Part shown: positions 41,073 to 46,534 of the stretch, piece by piece | Layout of the letters: each line of letters starts with the position of its first letter | Position numbering within the stretch: position 1 is the stretch's first letter | Source: a virus | IMG/VR virus record: IMGVR_UViG_3300020603_000032 | Coordinates: 1 to 46,534 of that record | DNA: 46,534 bases | Direction: 5' to 3' (one strand) | Made by a program: the position numbers and the translations under genes | Notes under the pieces: model-generated | The model's database searches: none | The model's input: the letters and a program-made list of their open reading frames with translations, nothing else | Told to the model about the DNA's origin: nothing

Positions 41073-41349
41073 AAAGGGGATGGGCATTGACACTTCGGTA
41101 AAGTCGGGTAACTTCCGACCTACGAAGCAAGGTGCGGGCATGACGGAGAAGGGTGTTGCAGCTTACCGAAAGGCCAATCCCGGCAGCAAACTCAAGACGG
41201 CTGTGACCAGTGATAACCCTGGCCCGAAAGATGCCGCTCGCAGGAAGTCTTTCTGTGCGCGATCCGCAGGGCAAATGAAACAATTCCCAGAGGCTGCAAA
41301 GGATCCAGACAGTAGGATTCGGCAGGCTCGCAGAAGATGGAAGTGCTAA
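41065..41349 (+). CDS. Basic small phage protein (DUF6321-like)
   Basis: 94 residues. GMTEKGVAAYRKANPGSKLK, TAVTSDNPG, AARRKSFCARSAGQMKQFPE and a basic C-terminal RQARRRWKC form a pattern I recognise from small basic proteins in structural operons of aquatic phages, for which I recall the name DUF6321. The charge suggests DNA contact inside the virion. ATGs at 41065 and 41080 are both possible. Confidence 0.8.
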   Translation: MAKKGMGIDTSVKSGNFRPTKQGAGMTEKGVAAYRKANPGSKLKTAVTSDNPGPKDAARRKSFCARSAGQMKQFPEAAKDPDSRIRQARRRWKC

Positions 41350-41350
41350 C

Positions 41351-42001
41351 ATGAAAAAGCGCAAATTTGAAGATGGTGGTATTGTTGACAATATTGAGAG
41401 GGAGGCCTATCTCGAAGATACAGATGGCAACCCGGTGATAAGTGGATTTGAAGAAAAAATTAAAGTAGCCGGTCGCGCTCCTGCGCCTATAGAGAGAAAA
41501 GACCCAGCAACCGGATTAAAAATAGCGAGTGTAGGGGATGCGCCTATAGTGAGAAAAGACCCAGAAACCGGCTTAGAAATAGCGAGTTTAGGGGATGCTC
41601 CAATAAGACCAGCAAAACCACCAATAAAGCCGCTACCGAAGATAGCAGCAGGTCCTCCCCCACAAGGCGACGTAAAGGCCCCACCAAGCCCCGTGAAGGT
41701 AAGCGCTGTAAGGCCTCCGGATATAGAAAGGGGGCAGAGATTAGGGGCGGCTTCAGCTAACGAGCCACGCGAAGTTGTTGCCAGAATGCCTTACATGCAA
41801 TTTCCAGTTGGTGAGCCACCACCACAAGATGGCAAACGCAAAAAATTAAGCAGAGGTAGGAAGGGTCCGCCAAAAAAGGCGGATGGTAAAGAGCTTATTC
41901 CCGGGTTAAGCCGAAGATTTCCCGGCATGAAAGAAGGTGGGTCCGTAACCCGTGGCGATGGTATTGCTCAGCGAGGCAAAACGAAAGGTAGGTACATCTG
42001 A
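41351..42001 (+). CDS. Pro-rich virion-module protein with duplicated segment
   Basis: 216 residues. Two near-identical segments (residues about 45-85) repeat KDPxTGLxIASxGDAPI with slight variation, followed by a Pro/Ala-rich middle and a C-terminal EGGSVTRGDGIAQRGKTKGR. The last motif recurs in other proteins of this region. The gene is compact, with the stop overlapping the next start (TGATG). Function unknown. Confidence 0.75.
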   Translation: MKKRKFEDGGIVDNIEREAYLEDTDGNPVISGFEEKIKVAGRAPAPIERKDPATGLKIASVGDAPIVRKDPETGLEIASLGDAPIRPAKPPIKPLPKIAAGPPPQGDVKAPPSPVKVSAVRPPDIERGQRLGAASANEPREVVARMPYMQFPVGEPPPQDGKRKKLSRGRKGPPKKADGKELIPGLSRRFPGMKEGGSVTRGDGIAQRGKTKGRYI

Positions 42002-42165
42002 TGGCGATACACAGAAATATCCCCAGTCCGCCAGATATGGGGTCATCCAAGGATTAGTCTAAGAAGAAACCACGGCGGGAAAATCAGAAAAAAGCCGAAG
42101 TCGGAGAGGATGTGTTTACTGCGAAAAAAGGTGGTAAAGTAGTGAAAAAAAAGAAGGCACGCTAA
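42001..42165 (+). pseudogene. Small basic ORF interrupted by an in-frame TAG
   Basis: An ATG at 42001 overlaps the preceding stop, as do nearby genes, and opens 18 codons (MAIHRNIPSPPDMGSSKD) before TAG at 42055-42057. The same frame then continues for 35 codons (SKKKPRRENQKKAEVGEDVF, then a Lys-rich end KKGGKVVKKKKAR) to TAA at 42163, which overlaps the next start. The Lys/Gly-rich end matches other small proteins here. So either one point mutation broke the gene, TAG is read through, or the second half starts at an internal codon. TAG is used as a normal stop elsewhere in the window. Confidence 0.65.
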
Positions 42166-42317
42166 TGCCTACTGTATCCGCAAAACAAGAGAAATTCATG
42201 CAGGCGGTAGCGAACAATCCAAAGTTCGCAAAGAAAGTAGGTGTGCCACAGTCCGTAGGAAAAGAGTTTACAAAGAAAAAACATGGCGGGGTAGTAAAGC
42301 ACAAAGGTAAAAAATAG
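42165..42317 (+). CDS. 50-residue basic virion-module protein
   Basis: MPTVSAKQEKFMQAVANNPK, then FAKKVGVPQSVGKEF and a C-terminal KKKHGGVVKHKGKK. The start (TAATG) overlaps the previous stop and the next gene begins 2 bp after. The KFMQAVANNPKFAKKVGVP element is typical of tiny phage structural-operon proteins. Probably DNA-associated by charge; role unknown. Confidence 0.7.
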   Translation: MPTVSAKQEKFMQAVANNPKFAKKVGVPQSVGKEFTKKKHGGVVKHKGKK

Positions 42318-42319
42318 TA

Positions 42320-42988
42320 ATGTATCTAACAAGCAGTATTCCGTATTTTAAATGCTGGGTAAGAAAGGAATTTACGAAAGGACATCAGGAGTACCACGGT
42401 GAATATTTACACGGTTTGGCGGTAGCGGTTACAACTATTCCGGATCGTTGTCTAGGGTTTCAGATTATTTTTTCTGGTTGTGAGGCAGATGATGGTAGCC
42501 AAGCGAATGTTCATGGTGGAGCAATGTGGGCAAGAATGCCCATCACGGCGTTGGTTGGAGACATACCGCTGGAAGCATGGCCTGAACGTATGCAAACCCA
42601 TCTTGCACAGCCTTGGGACTGTAATTCTTATCATCACACTGTCTTCAGTATTCAGCGCGCCAAGCCTTCTCCTTGGATATGCAAAATAAACAACGAGTTT
42701 TATACAGGAAGATATTTATTTACAGTAGATTATGCGGAAAGTGAAGTATCGGAAGATCCTTCGCAGCACAAACAAAGCCATGTATTGATGTTGACGGACG
42801 CGGGAAAATGGACTGGTAACATGGTTGCACTACCGAATAACCGTGTGCGTGTTACGAGTCCCGCCTATTGGGTGACGGGTGAAGGGGCACCAGATTTTCG
42901 ACCGAGCCAATGGATTCATTGTGCAGAGCAAGACGACTCTTACATGGATTCGGAAGTAACCTTCAACAACTTGTATAAGGAGCAGTAA
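42320..42988 (+). CDS. Conserved aquatic-phage protein of unknown function
   Basis: 222 residues. MYLTSSIPYFKCWVRKEFTK, GGAMWARMPITALVGD, MQTHLAQPWDCNSYHHTVF, GRYLFTVDYAE, HKQSHVLMLTDAGKWTGNMV and NRVRVTSPAYW are hallmarks of a family I associate with aquatic phages, always in the structural cluster. The many conserved Trp/His/Cys residues suggest an enzyme or globular protein, but no activity is known to me. Confidence 0.8.
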   Translation: MYLTSSIPYFKCWVRKEFTKGHQEYHGEYLHGLAVAVTTIPDRCLGFQIIFSGCEADDGSQANVHGGAMWARMPITALVGDIPLEAWPERMQTHLAQPWDCNSYHHTVFSIQRAKPSPWICKINNEFYTGRYLFTVDYAESEVSEDPSQHKQSHVLMLTDAGKWTGNMVALPNNRVRVTSPAYWVTGEGAPDFRPSQWIHCAEQDDSYMDSEVTFNNLYKEQ

Positions 42989-42990
42989 AA

Positions 42991-43269
42991 ATGATGTCGA
43001 AAATGATGAAAAGCGGCGGCGTTGCCATGAACAAGAAAATGATGGCAGGCGGCGGTATGATGGGCGCAGTCAAGACCGCAGCCCCTAGCAAAGATGGTGT
43101 TGCGACCAAGGGCAAGACCAAGGGTACGATGGTCAAGATGGCTGGTGGTGGTATGCCTATGGTCAAGCAAGGTGATAAAATGGTTCCAGCTTTTGCTGCG
43201 GATGGTAAGGGCAAGATGGCTAAAGGCGGCAAGGTCAAGAAGATGGCCTACGGTGGTAAGGCGTGCTAG
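42991..43269 (+). CDS. Met/Gly/Lys-rich small protein
   Basis: 92 residues, low complexity: MMSKMMKSGGVAMNKKMMAG, SKDGVATKGKTKGTMVKMAG, then MAKGGKVKKMAYGGKAC. The DGVA-x-KGKTKG element recurs in the 216-residue protein at 41351. About a quarter of the residues are Lys or Arg. It overlaps the next gene by 7 bp. Possibly a DNA-condensing or internal head protein; function not known. Confidence 0.7.
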   Translation: MMSKMMKSGGVAMNKKMMAGGGMMGAVKTAAPSKDGVATKGKTKGTMVKMAGGGMPMVKQGDKMVPAFAADGKGKMAKGGKVKKMAYGGKAC

Positions 43270-43541
43270 CTTCAAGAGGCATGGGGGCGATCTCGCCCTC
43301 TAAGATGCCACAAGCCAAGAAGACGCCTCGCAAAGACAACACGGACTTTGCGAAATTTGCTGAAGGCGGTGAGTCCCGTGTCAACGAAGCGGGCAATTAC
43401 ACCAAGCCGGGGATGCGGAAGGCGCTTTTCAACAGCATCAAAGCTGGTGGTAAGGGGGGTGCACCAGGGCAGTGGAGCGCTCGTAAAGCTCAGATGCTTG
43501 CGATGAAGTATAAGGCTCGTGGTGGAGGTTATAGAGATTGA
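43263..43541 (+). CDS. Small basic protein of the structural operon
   Basis: 92 residues starting at GTG 43263 (MLASRGMGAISPSKMPQAKK), which I prefer over ATG 43281 because the LxSRGMGxISPSK beginning is conserved in family members I recall. The rest has ESRVNEAGNYTKPGMRKALF and GGKGGAPGQWSARKAQMLAM followed by KYKARGGGY. Related proteins occur in many aquatic phages. Function unknown; the net charge is positive. Confidence 0.78.
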   Translation: MLASRGMGAISPSKMPQAKKTPRKDNTDFAKFAEGGESRVNEAGNYTKPGMRKALFNSIKAGGKGGAPGQWSARKAQMLAMKYKARGGGYRD

Positions 43542-43783
43542 AAGCCCCGCAGCAAAGCCTGAAGAATTGGACCGACCAGAAATGGAGAACCAAGAGTGGC
43601 AAACCTAGCACACAGGGTTCAAAAGCAACTGGCGAGCGGTATCTCCCAGAGGCGGCAATTAATGCTCTTACACCTAATGAGTACGCTGCGACAACAAGAG
43701 CTAAACGCGCTGGAAAACGCTCGGGAAAGCAATTCGTCAAACAGCCAAAAGGCGTTGCCGCAAAAACCGCGAGATTTAGATGA
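43538..43783 (+). CDS. DUF5872-like basic protein
   Basis: 81 residues from TTG 43538, with GGAGG nine bases upstream. SLKNWTDQKWRTKSGKPS, GERYLPEAAINALTPNEYAA, TRAKRAGKRSGKQFVKQPKG, ending TARFR, match the small DUF5872 family known to me from viruses and bacteria, which has no known role. Strongly basic, so nucleic acid contact is likely. It overlaps both neighbours by 4 bp. Confidence 0.82.
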   Translation: MKAPQQSLKNWTDQKWRTKSGKPSTQGSKATGERYLPEAAINALTPNEYAATTRAKRAGKRSGKQFVKQPKGVAAKTARFR

Positions 43784-44544
43784 CTACCAGCGGCGCAACT
43801 GATTTTAATCTTGAGTTCACCGACATAGCAGAAGAGGCTTTTGAGCGGGCTGGTCGGGAAATGCGCTCGGGCTACGATTTGCGCACGGCCCGCAGGTCTA
43901 TGAACTTGTTGACGATTGAGTGGGCTAATCGTGGCATCAACATGTGGACGATTGAACAAGGCACAAAAGACCTTGAACAGGGCACCGCTACGTACGATCT
44001 GCCTAACGATACGATTGACTTACTTGAACACGTTATAAGGACGGGTGCGGGGAATGCTTCAACGCAAGCCGACCTTACACTTACCCGGATCAGTGTTTCC
44101 ACCTACGCTACCATCCCAAACAAACTTTCTCAGGCAAGGCCAATTCAGATCTTTATTAGTAGGAACTCTGGGGCAACCTACCCAGCAACAAGTGGCTACT
44201 CCCCCAGCGCAACAGCTTTCCCACAGTTCACAGTTTGGCCCGTGCCGGATCAAGGTACGCTAGCTTCACCGTACTATCAAGTAATTTACTGGCGTTTGCG
44301 TAGGGTTCAGAATGCTGGCGAAGGGCTTGAAACCCCTGATATGCCGTTTCGTTTTCTTCCCTGTATTACCGCAGGATTGGCGTACTACATTGCAATGAAG
44401 CTTCCCGAAGGGTTGCCAAGACTTGACATGCTAAAAGCAGCCTACGAAGAACAGTGGAACCTTGCGGCAGGTGAAGATCGTGAAAAAGCAGCAGTGCGGT
44501 TTGTGCCGCGCAGGATGTATCTGGGTAACACCGGGAGCTTCTGA
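43780..44544 (+). CDS. Head-completion / tail accessory protein (P22 gp4-like)
   Basis: 254 residues. FTDIAEEAFERAGREMRSGY, RTARRSMNLLTIEWANRGIN, TATYDLPNDTIDLLEHVIRT, TRISVSTYATIPNKLSQARP and PFRFLPCITAGLAYYIAMKL correspond to the head-tail adaptor seen in podovirus-like phages, similar in layout to P22 gp4. It would join the portal ring to the tail. ATG overlaps the previous stop (ATGA). Confidence 0.82.
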   Translation: MTTSGATDFNLEFTDIAEEAFERAGREMRSGYDLRTARRSMNLLTIEWANRGINMWTIEQGTKDLEQGTATYDLPNDTIDLLEHVIRTGAGNASTQADLTLTRISVSTYATIPNKLSQARPIQIFISRNSGATYPATSGYSPSATAFPQFTVWPVPDQGTLASPYYQVIYWRLRRVQNAGEGLETPDMPFRFLPCITAGLAYYIAMKLPEGLPRLDMLKAAYEEQWNLAAGEDREKAAVRFVPRRMYLGNTGSF

Positions 44545-44972
44545 TGCCTAATCAGTTTGCATCGGGCAAATATGCTATCGCGCAGTGCGATAGATGCAAC
44601 TTCCGGTACAAGCTGAAGCAGCTTAAATCTCTTGTCATTAAAACTAAGAATGTAAACATTCTTGTCTGCCCGGAATGCTGGGAGAAAGATCAGCCGCAAC
44701 TTCAGCTTGGGATGTATCCGGTATATGACCCACAAGCAATACGCAATCCAAGGGTGGATTCCAATTCATACCAACAGGCAGGTCTTAACGGAACGCGAAT
44801 TGAGCCTGTAAACAATGATTCCAGTCTTAACGAACTTGGTACAATTACTCTTGGAAGCCGCATCATCCAGTGGGGGTTCAACCCAGTAGGCGGGTCAAGA
44901 GATTTTGATGCTGCGTTAACTCCAAACGATTTGGTAGCGCAAGGACTTGTTAACAGTGTGACTGCAACATAG
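44544..44972 (+). CDS. Zinc-ribbon virion-module protein
   Basis: 142 residues with CDRCNFRYKLKQLKSL and, 20 residues on, CPECWEKDQPQLQLG: a CxxC...CxxC zinc ribbon. The rest is Asn/Gly/Pro-rich without motif. This family commonly follows the head-completion gene in such phages. The ATG overlaps the previous stop (TGATG) and has GGGAGCTTCTG upstream. Confidence 0.8.
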   Translation: MPNQFASGKYAIAQCDRCNFRYKLKQLKSLVIKTKNVNILVCPECWEKDQPQLQLGMYPVYDPQAIRNPRVDSNSYQQAGLNGTRIEPVNNDSSLNELGTITLGSRIIQWGFNPVGGSRDFDAALTPNDLVAQGLVNSVTAT

Positions 44973-44980
44973 GAGTAATC

Positions 44981-45157
44981 ATGAAAGACGCCAAGCAGGA
45001 CAAAAAAATGGTCGCAGGGGCTGTGCACAAGCACGAAGCGCGTATGCACCCCGGAAAACCTAAGACAAAATTTGCCAAAGGTGGCAAGACTAACGCGGAC
45101 ATGCTCAAGATGGGTCGGAATCTGGCAAAGGTCAAAAATCAATTTGGGAGAGCATGA
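44981..45157 (+). CDS. 58-residue basic protein
   Basis: MKDAKQDKKMVAGAVHKHEA, then RMHPGKPKTKFAKGGKTNAD and MLKMGRNLAKVKNQFGRA. AGGAGTAATC precedes the ATG. It carries the FAKGGK element found in several small proteins here. It overlaps the next gene by 4 bp and is strongly basic. Probably a virion or assembly component; role unknown. Confidence 0.75.
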   Translation: MKDAKQDKKMVAGAVHKHEARMHPGKPKTKFAKGGKTNADMLKMGRNLAKVKNQFGRA

Positions 45158-45360
45158 TGGGTAAGTTCAGTCATAAAGTGATGGGCAAAGAAGTTGGGCA
45201 GGCTCCTGTCTATGCTGAGCCGCATACTATGAAGGGGCAAGCGGGGGTTAGTCTTAAAAACGTGGGGTACCCTCAAACGGATGTTAAGACAACGGGAATC
45301 AAGATTCGCGGAGTCGGATGTGCGACAAAAGGCACAATGGCTAGGGGTCCGATGGCGTGA
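45154..45360 (+). CDS. Small protein, Gly/Lys-rich
   Basis: 68 residues with two consecutive ATGs (45154, 45157), GGGAGAGC upstream. MGKFSHKVMGKEVGQAPVYA, then TDVKTTGIKIRGVGCATKGT and MARGPMA. It has ATKGT as in the KGKTKGT element of other small genes. Four-base overlap with both neighbours. Function unknown. Confidence 0.72.
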   Translation: MMGKFSHKVMGKEVGQAPVYAEPHTMKGQAGVSLKNVGYPQTDVKTTGIKIRGVGCATKGTMARGPMA

Positions 45361-46058
45361 ACTATACGGAGTTGAAGAAGGCGATTCGAGGGTACGTCGA
45401 GAACGACTTCCCGACGATTACTTTCACGGATTCAGCAACGACGTTTACGTCGGATGAGCAGCTTGCAGTGTTTGTCAAGCAAGCTGAACAACGCATCTTC
45501 AACGCGCTTCAGTTGCCGATCTTTCGCAAGAACATGACTGGAGTGTTCTCCAGCGGGAACTCGTATCTTTCGGCCCCTTCTGATTTTCTTGCTCCTTTTA
45601 GCCTTACGTTGATTGTCCCTGCAACAGGGCGTAGGCATATGCTTTTGAACAAGGATGTGGAATTTATCCGTGAGGCGTACCCTATCCCCACAGCGACAAA
45701 CCGTCCTCGTTACTACGCAATGTTTGGGCCCACAGTTTCTGGTGGAGTGATTTCAACAGATCAGTCTTTTCTTGTGGGACCAACACCGGATTTGAATTAC
45801 CAAGCAGAGATTCATTACTTCTACTATCCAGAATCCATCGTAACTGCGGGTACATCTTGGCTTGGTACAAACTTTGATTCAGTGCTTCTCTATGGTTCTT
45901 TACAAGAAGCCTATACGTTTATCAAAGCTGAATCCGATATGCTGGGAAGAATTGATGCTCAATACAAAGAAGCTGTAGCGCTTCTTAAACAACTGGCGGA
46001 TGGTAAAAACCGCACAGATACTTACCGAGATGTTCAAGTCAGGTATCCGGTGCGCTGA
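45357..46058 (+). CDS. Head-tail connector / tail-associated protein
   Basis: 233 residues from GTG 45357 (AGGGG nine bases upstream). ELKKAIRGYVENDFPTITFT, DEQLAVFVKQAEQRIFNALQ, NMTGVFSSGNSYLSAPSDFL, and near the end EAYTFIKAESDMLGRIDAQY. I recognise the family as a late protein next to head-completion genes in aquatic phages. It probably forms part of the connector or tail; the role is inferred. Confidence 0.8.
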   Translation: MNYTELKKAIRGYVENDFPTITFTDSATTFTSDEQLAVFVKQAEQRIFNALQLPIFRKNMTGVFSSGNSYLSAPSDFLAPFSLTLIVPATGRRHMLLNKDVEFIREAYPIPTATNRPRYYAMFGPTVSGGVISTDQSFLVGPTPDLNYQAEIHYFYYPESIVTAGTSWLGTNFDSVLLYGSLQEAYTFIKAESDMLGRIDAQYKEAVALLKQLADGKNRTDTYRDVQVRYPVR

Positions 46059-46486
46059 TGGCTATTTATCAAACGATGTGCACAAGCTTTAAAGCGGAAG
46101 TTGCTCAGGCTTTACACAATTTTACAACTGGAACAGGGAATGTTTTTAAACTCGCTCTCTACGTCGCAACTGCCGATCTCGGTGCAGATACGACTGTTTA
46201 CACAGCGACGGGTGAAGCCAGTGGAACCAATTACACCGCTGGCGGGATTATTCTCACAAATATTACACCAACAACGTCAGGGACGACAGGATACTGGTCA
46301 TTCCAAAACGCAACGTTCACTAACGTGACTCTATCTTGCGCAGGGGCACTAATTTACAATTCTACAAATCAGAACCGTGCGGTTTGTGTTTTGAACTTTG
46401 GCGGTACAATTGTTAAGACTGCACAAAATCTTGTCATTACTTTTCCCGCAGCAGGGGAAACTTCATCGGTGTTAAGGATCATATGA
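46058..46486 (+). CDS. Beta-rich tail/virion protein
   Basis: 142 residues: MAIYQTMCTSFKAEVAQALH, FKLALYVATADLGADTTVYT and a C-terminal GALIYNSTNQNRAVCVLNFG. The repeated Thr/Ala/Gly beta pattern and place suggest a tail or fibre-base component common in aquatic phages. The start overlaps the previous stop (TGATG); the stop overlaps the next start. Confidence 0.78.
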   Translation: MAIYQTMCTSFKAEVAQALHNFTTGTGNVFKLALYVATADLGADTTVYTATGEASGTNYTAGGIILTNITPTTSGTTGYWSFQNATFTNVTLSCAGALIYNSTNQNRAVCVLNFGGTIVKTAQNLVITFPAAGETSSVLRII

Positions 46487-46534
46487 TTACTACAACCAAA
46501 GGACTGATGGATGAGGCGCTCTTGGAAAAACGAG
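46483..46534 (+). CDS. Start of next late gene, cut by window end
   Basis: ATG at 46483 overlaps the stop of the preceding gene (ATGA) and opens 17 codons, MITTTKGLMDEALLEKR, before the window ends. Too short to identify. Confidence 0.6.
   Translation, partial: MITTTKGLMDEALLEKR

Overview
The window is a 46.5 kb piece of a tailed double-stranded DNA phage genome (Caudoviricetes), probably with a short tail. The grounds are terminase small and large subunits, a P22-sized portal, a scaffold-like protein, a gpT-like major capsid protein, head-completion-like proteins and several very large proline-rich virion proteins. Many ORFs resemble sequences I associate with uncultured aquatic phages, but the host cannot be read from the sequence. 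Both ends are cut inside genes. No DNA polymerase, integrase, lysis gene or tRNA is visible. Gene order suggests that the right end (tail genes) continues into the left end (large virion proteins) in the complete genome.

Layout. 1-15737 (+): five large late genes, including a protein with Thr/Pro hexapeptide repeats, a 1220-residue polyvalent protein and a 2035-residue polyvalent protein with an HExxH metallopeptidase motif, polyproline tracts and an LPD38-like C-terminus. 15726-18897 (-): recombination operon with an HNH/Ref-like nuclease, an RHH-like protein, SSB, ERF annealing protein and a PD-(D/E)XK exonuclease, driven by a good sigma70-like promoter with a palindromic operator. 18987-19277 (+): VRR-NUC nuclease, followed by about 400 nt without a plausible gene that folds into many hairpins (candidate large structured RNA). 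19731-24103 (-): small early genes, then a striking array of 34 tandem 36-bp units, each with two conserved boxes and two variable 7-9 nt segments. The array directly abuts the stop codon of a protein carrying the C-terminal domain of IS110-family transposases without the usual DEDD domain. 24212-27348 (+): replication genes (ParB-like, SF2 helicase, Toprim primase). 27326-30657 (-): a dozen or so small accessory genes, ending with a conserved Cys-rich phage protein. 30783-46534 (+): packaging and virion assembly (terminases, portal, a double 2-oxoglutarate oxygenase, GroES-like co-chaperonin, scaffold, capsid, many small Lys/Gly-rich proteins, head-tail connectors).

The genes form a standard phage programme. 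Early leftward operons supply annealing, exonuclease and SSB functions, the central rightward operon starts replication, and the late rightward operon packages DNA and builds the virion. A palindrome shared by the recombination promoter and the region upstream of a LexA-like winged-helix gene suggests common repression. The likely new system is the 36-bp dual-variable array with its IS110-like partner at 21756-23780. The structured RNA candidate at 19278-19700 is a second non-coding element worth attention.
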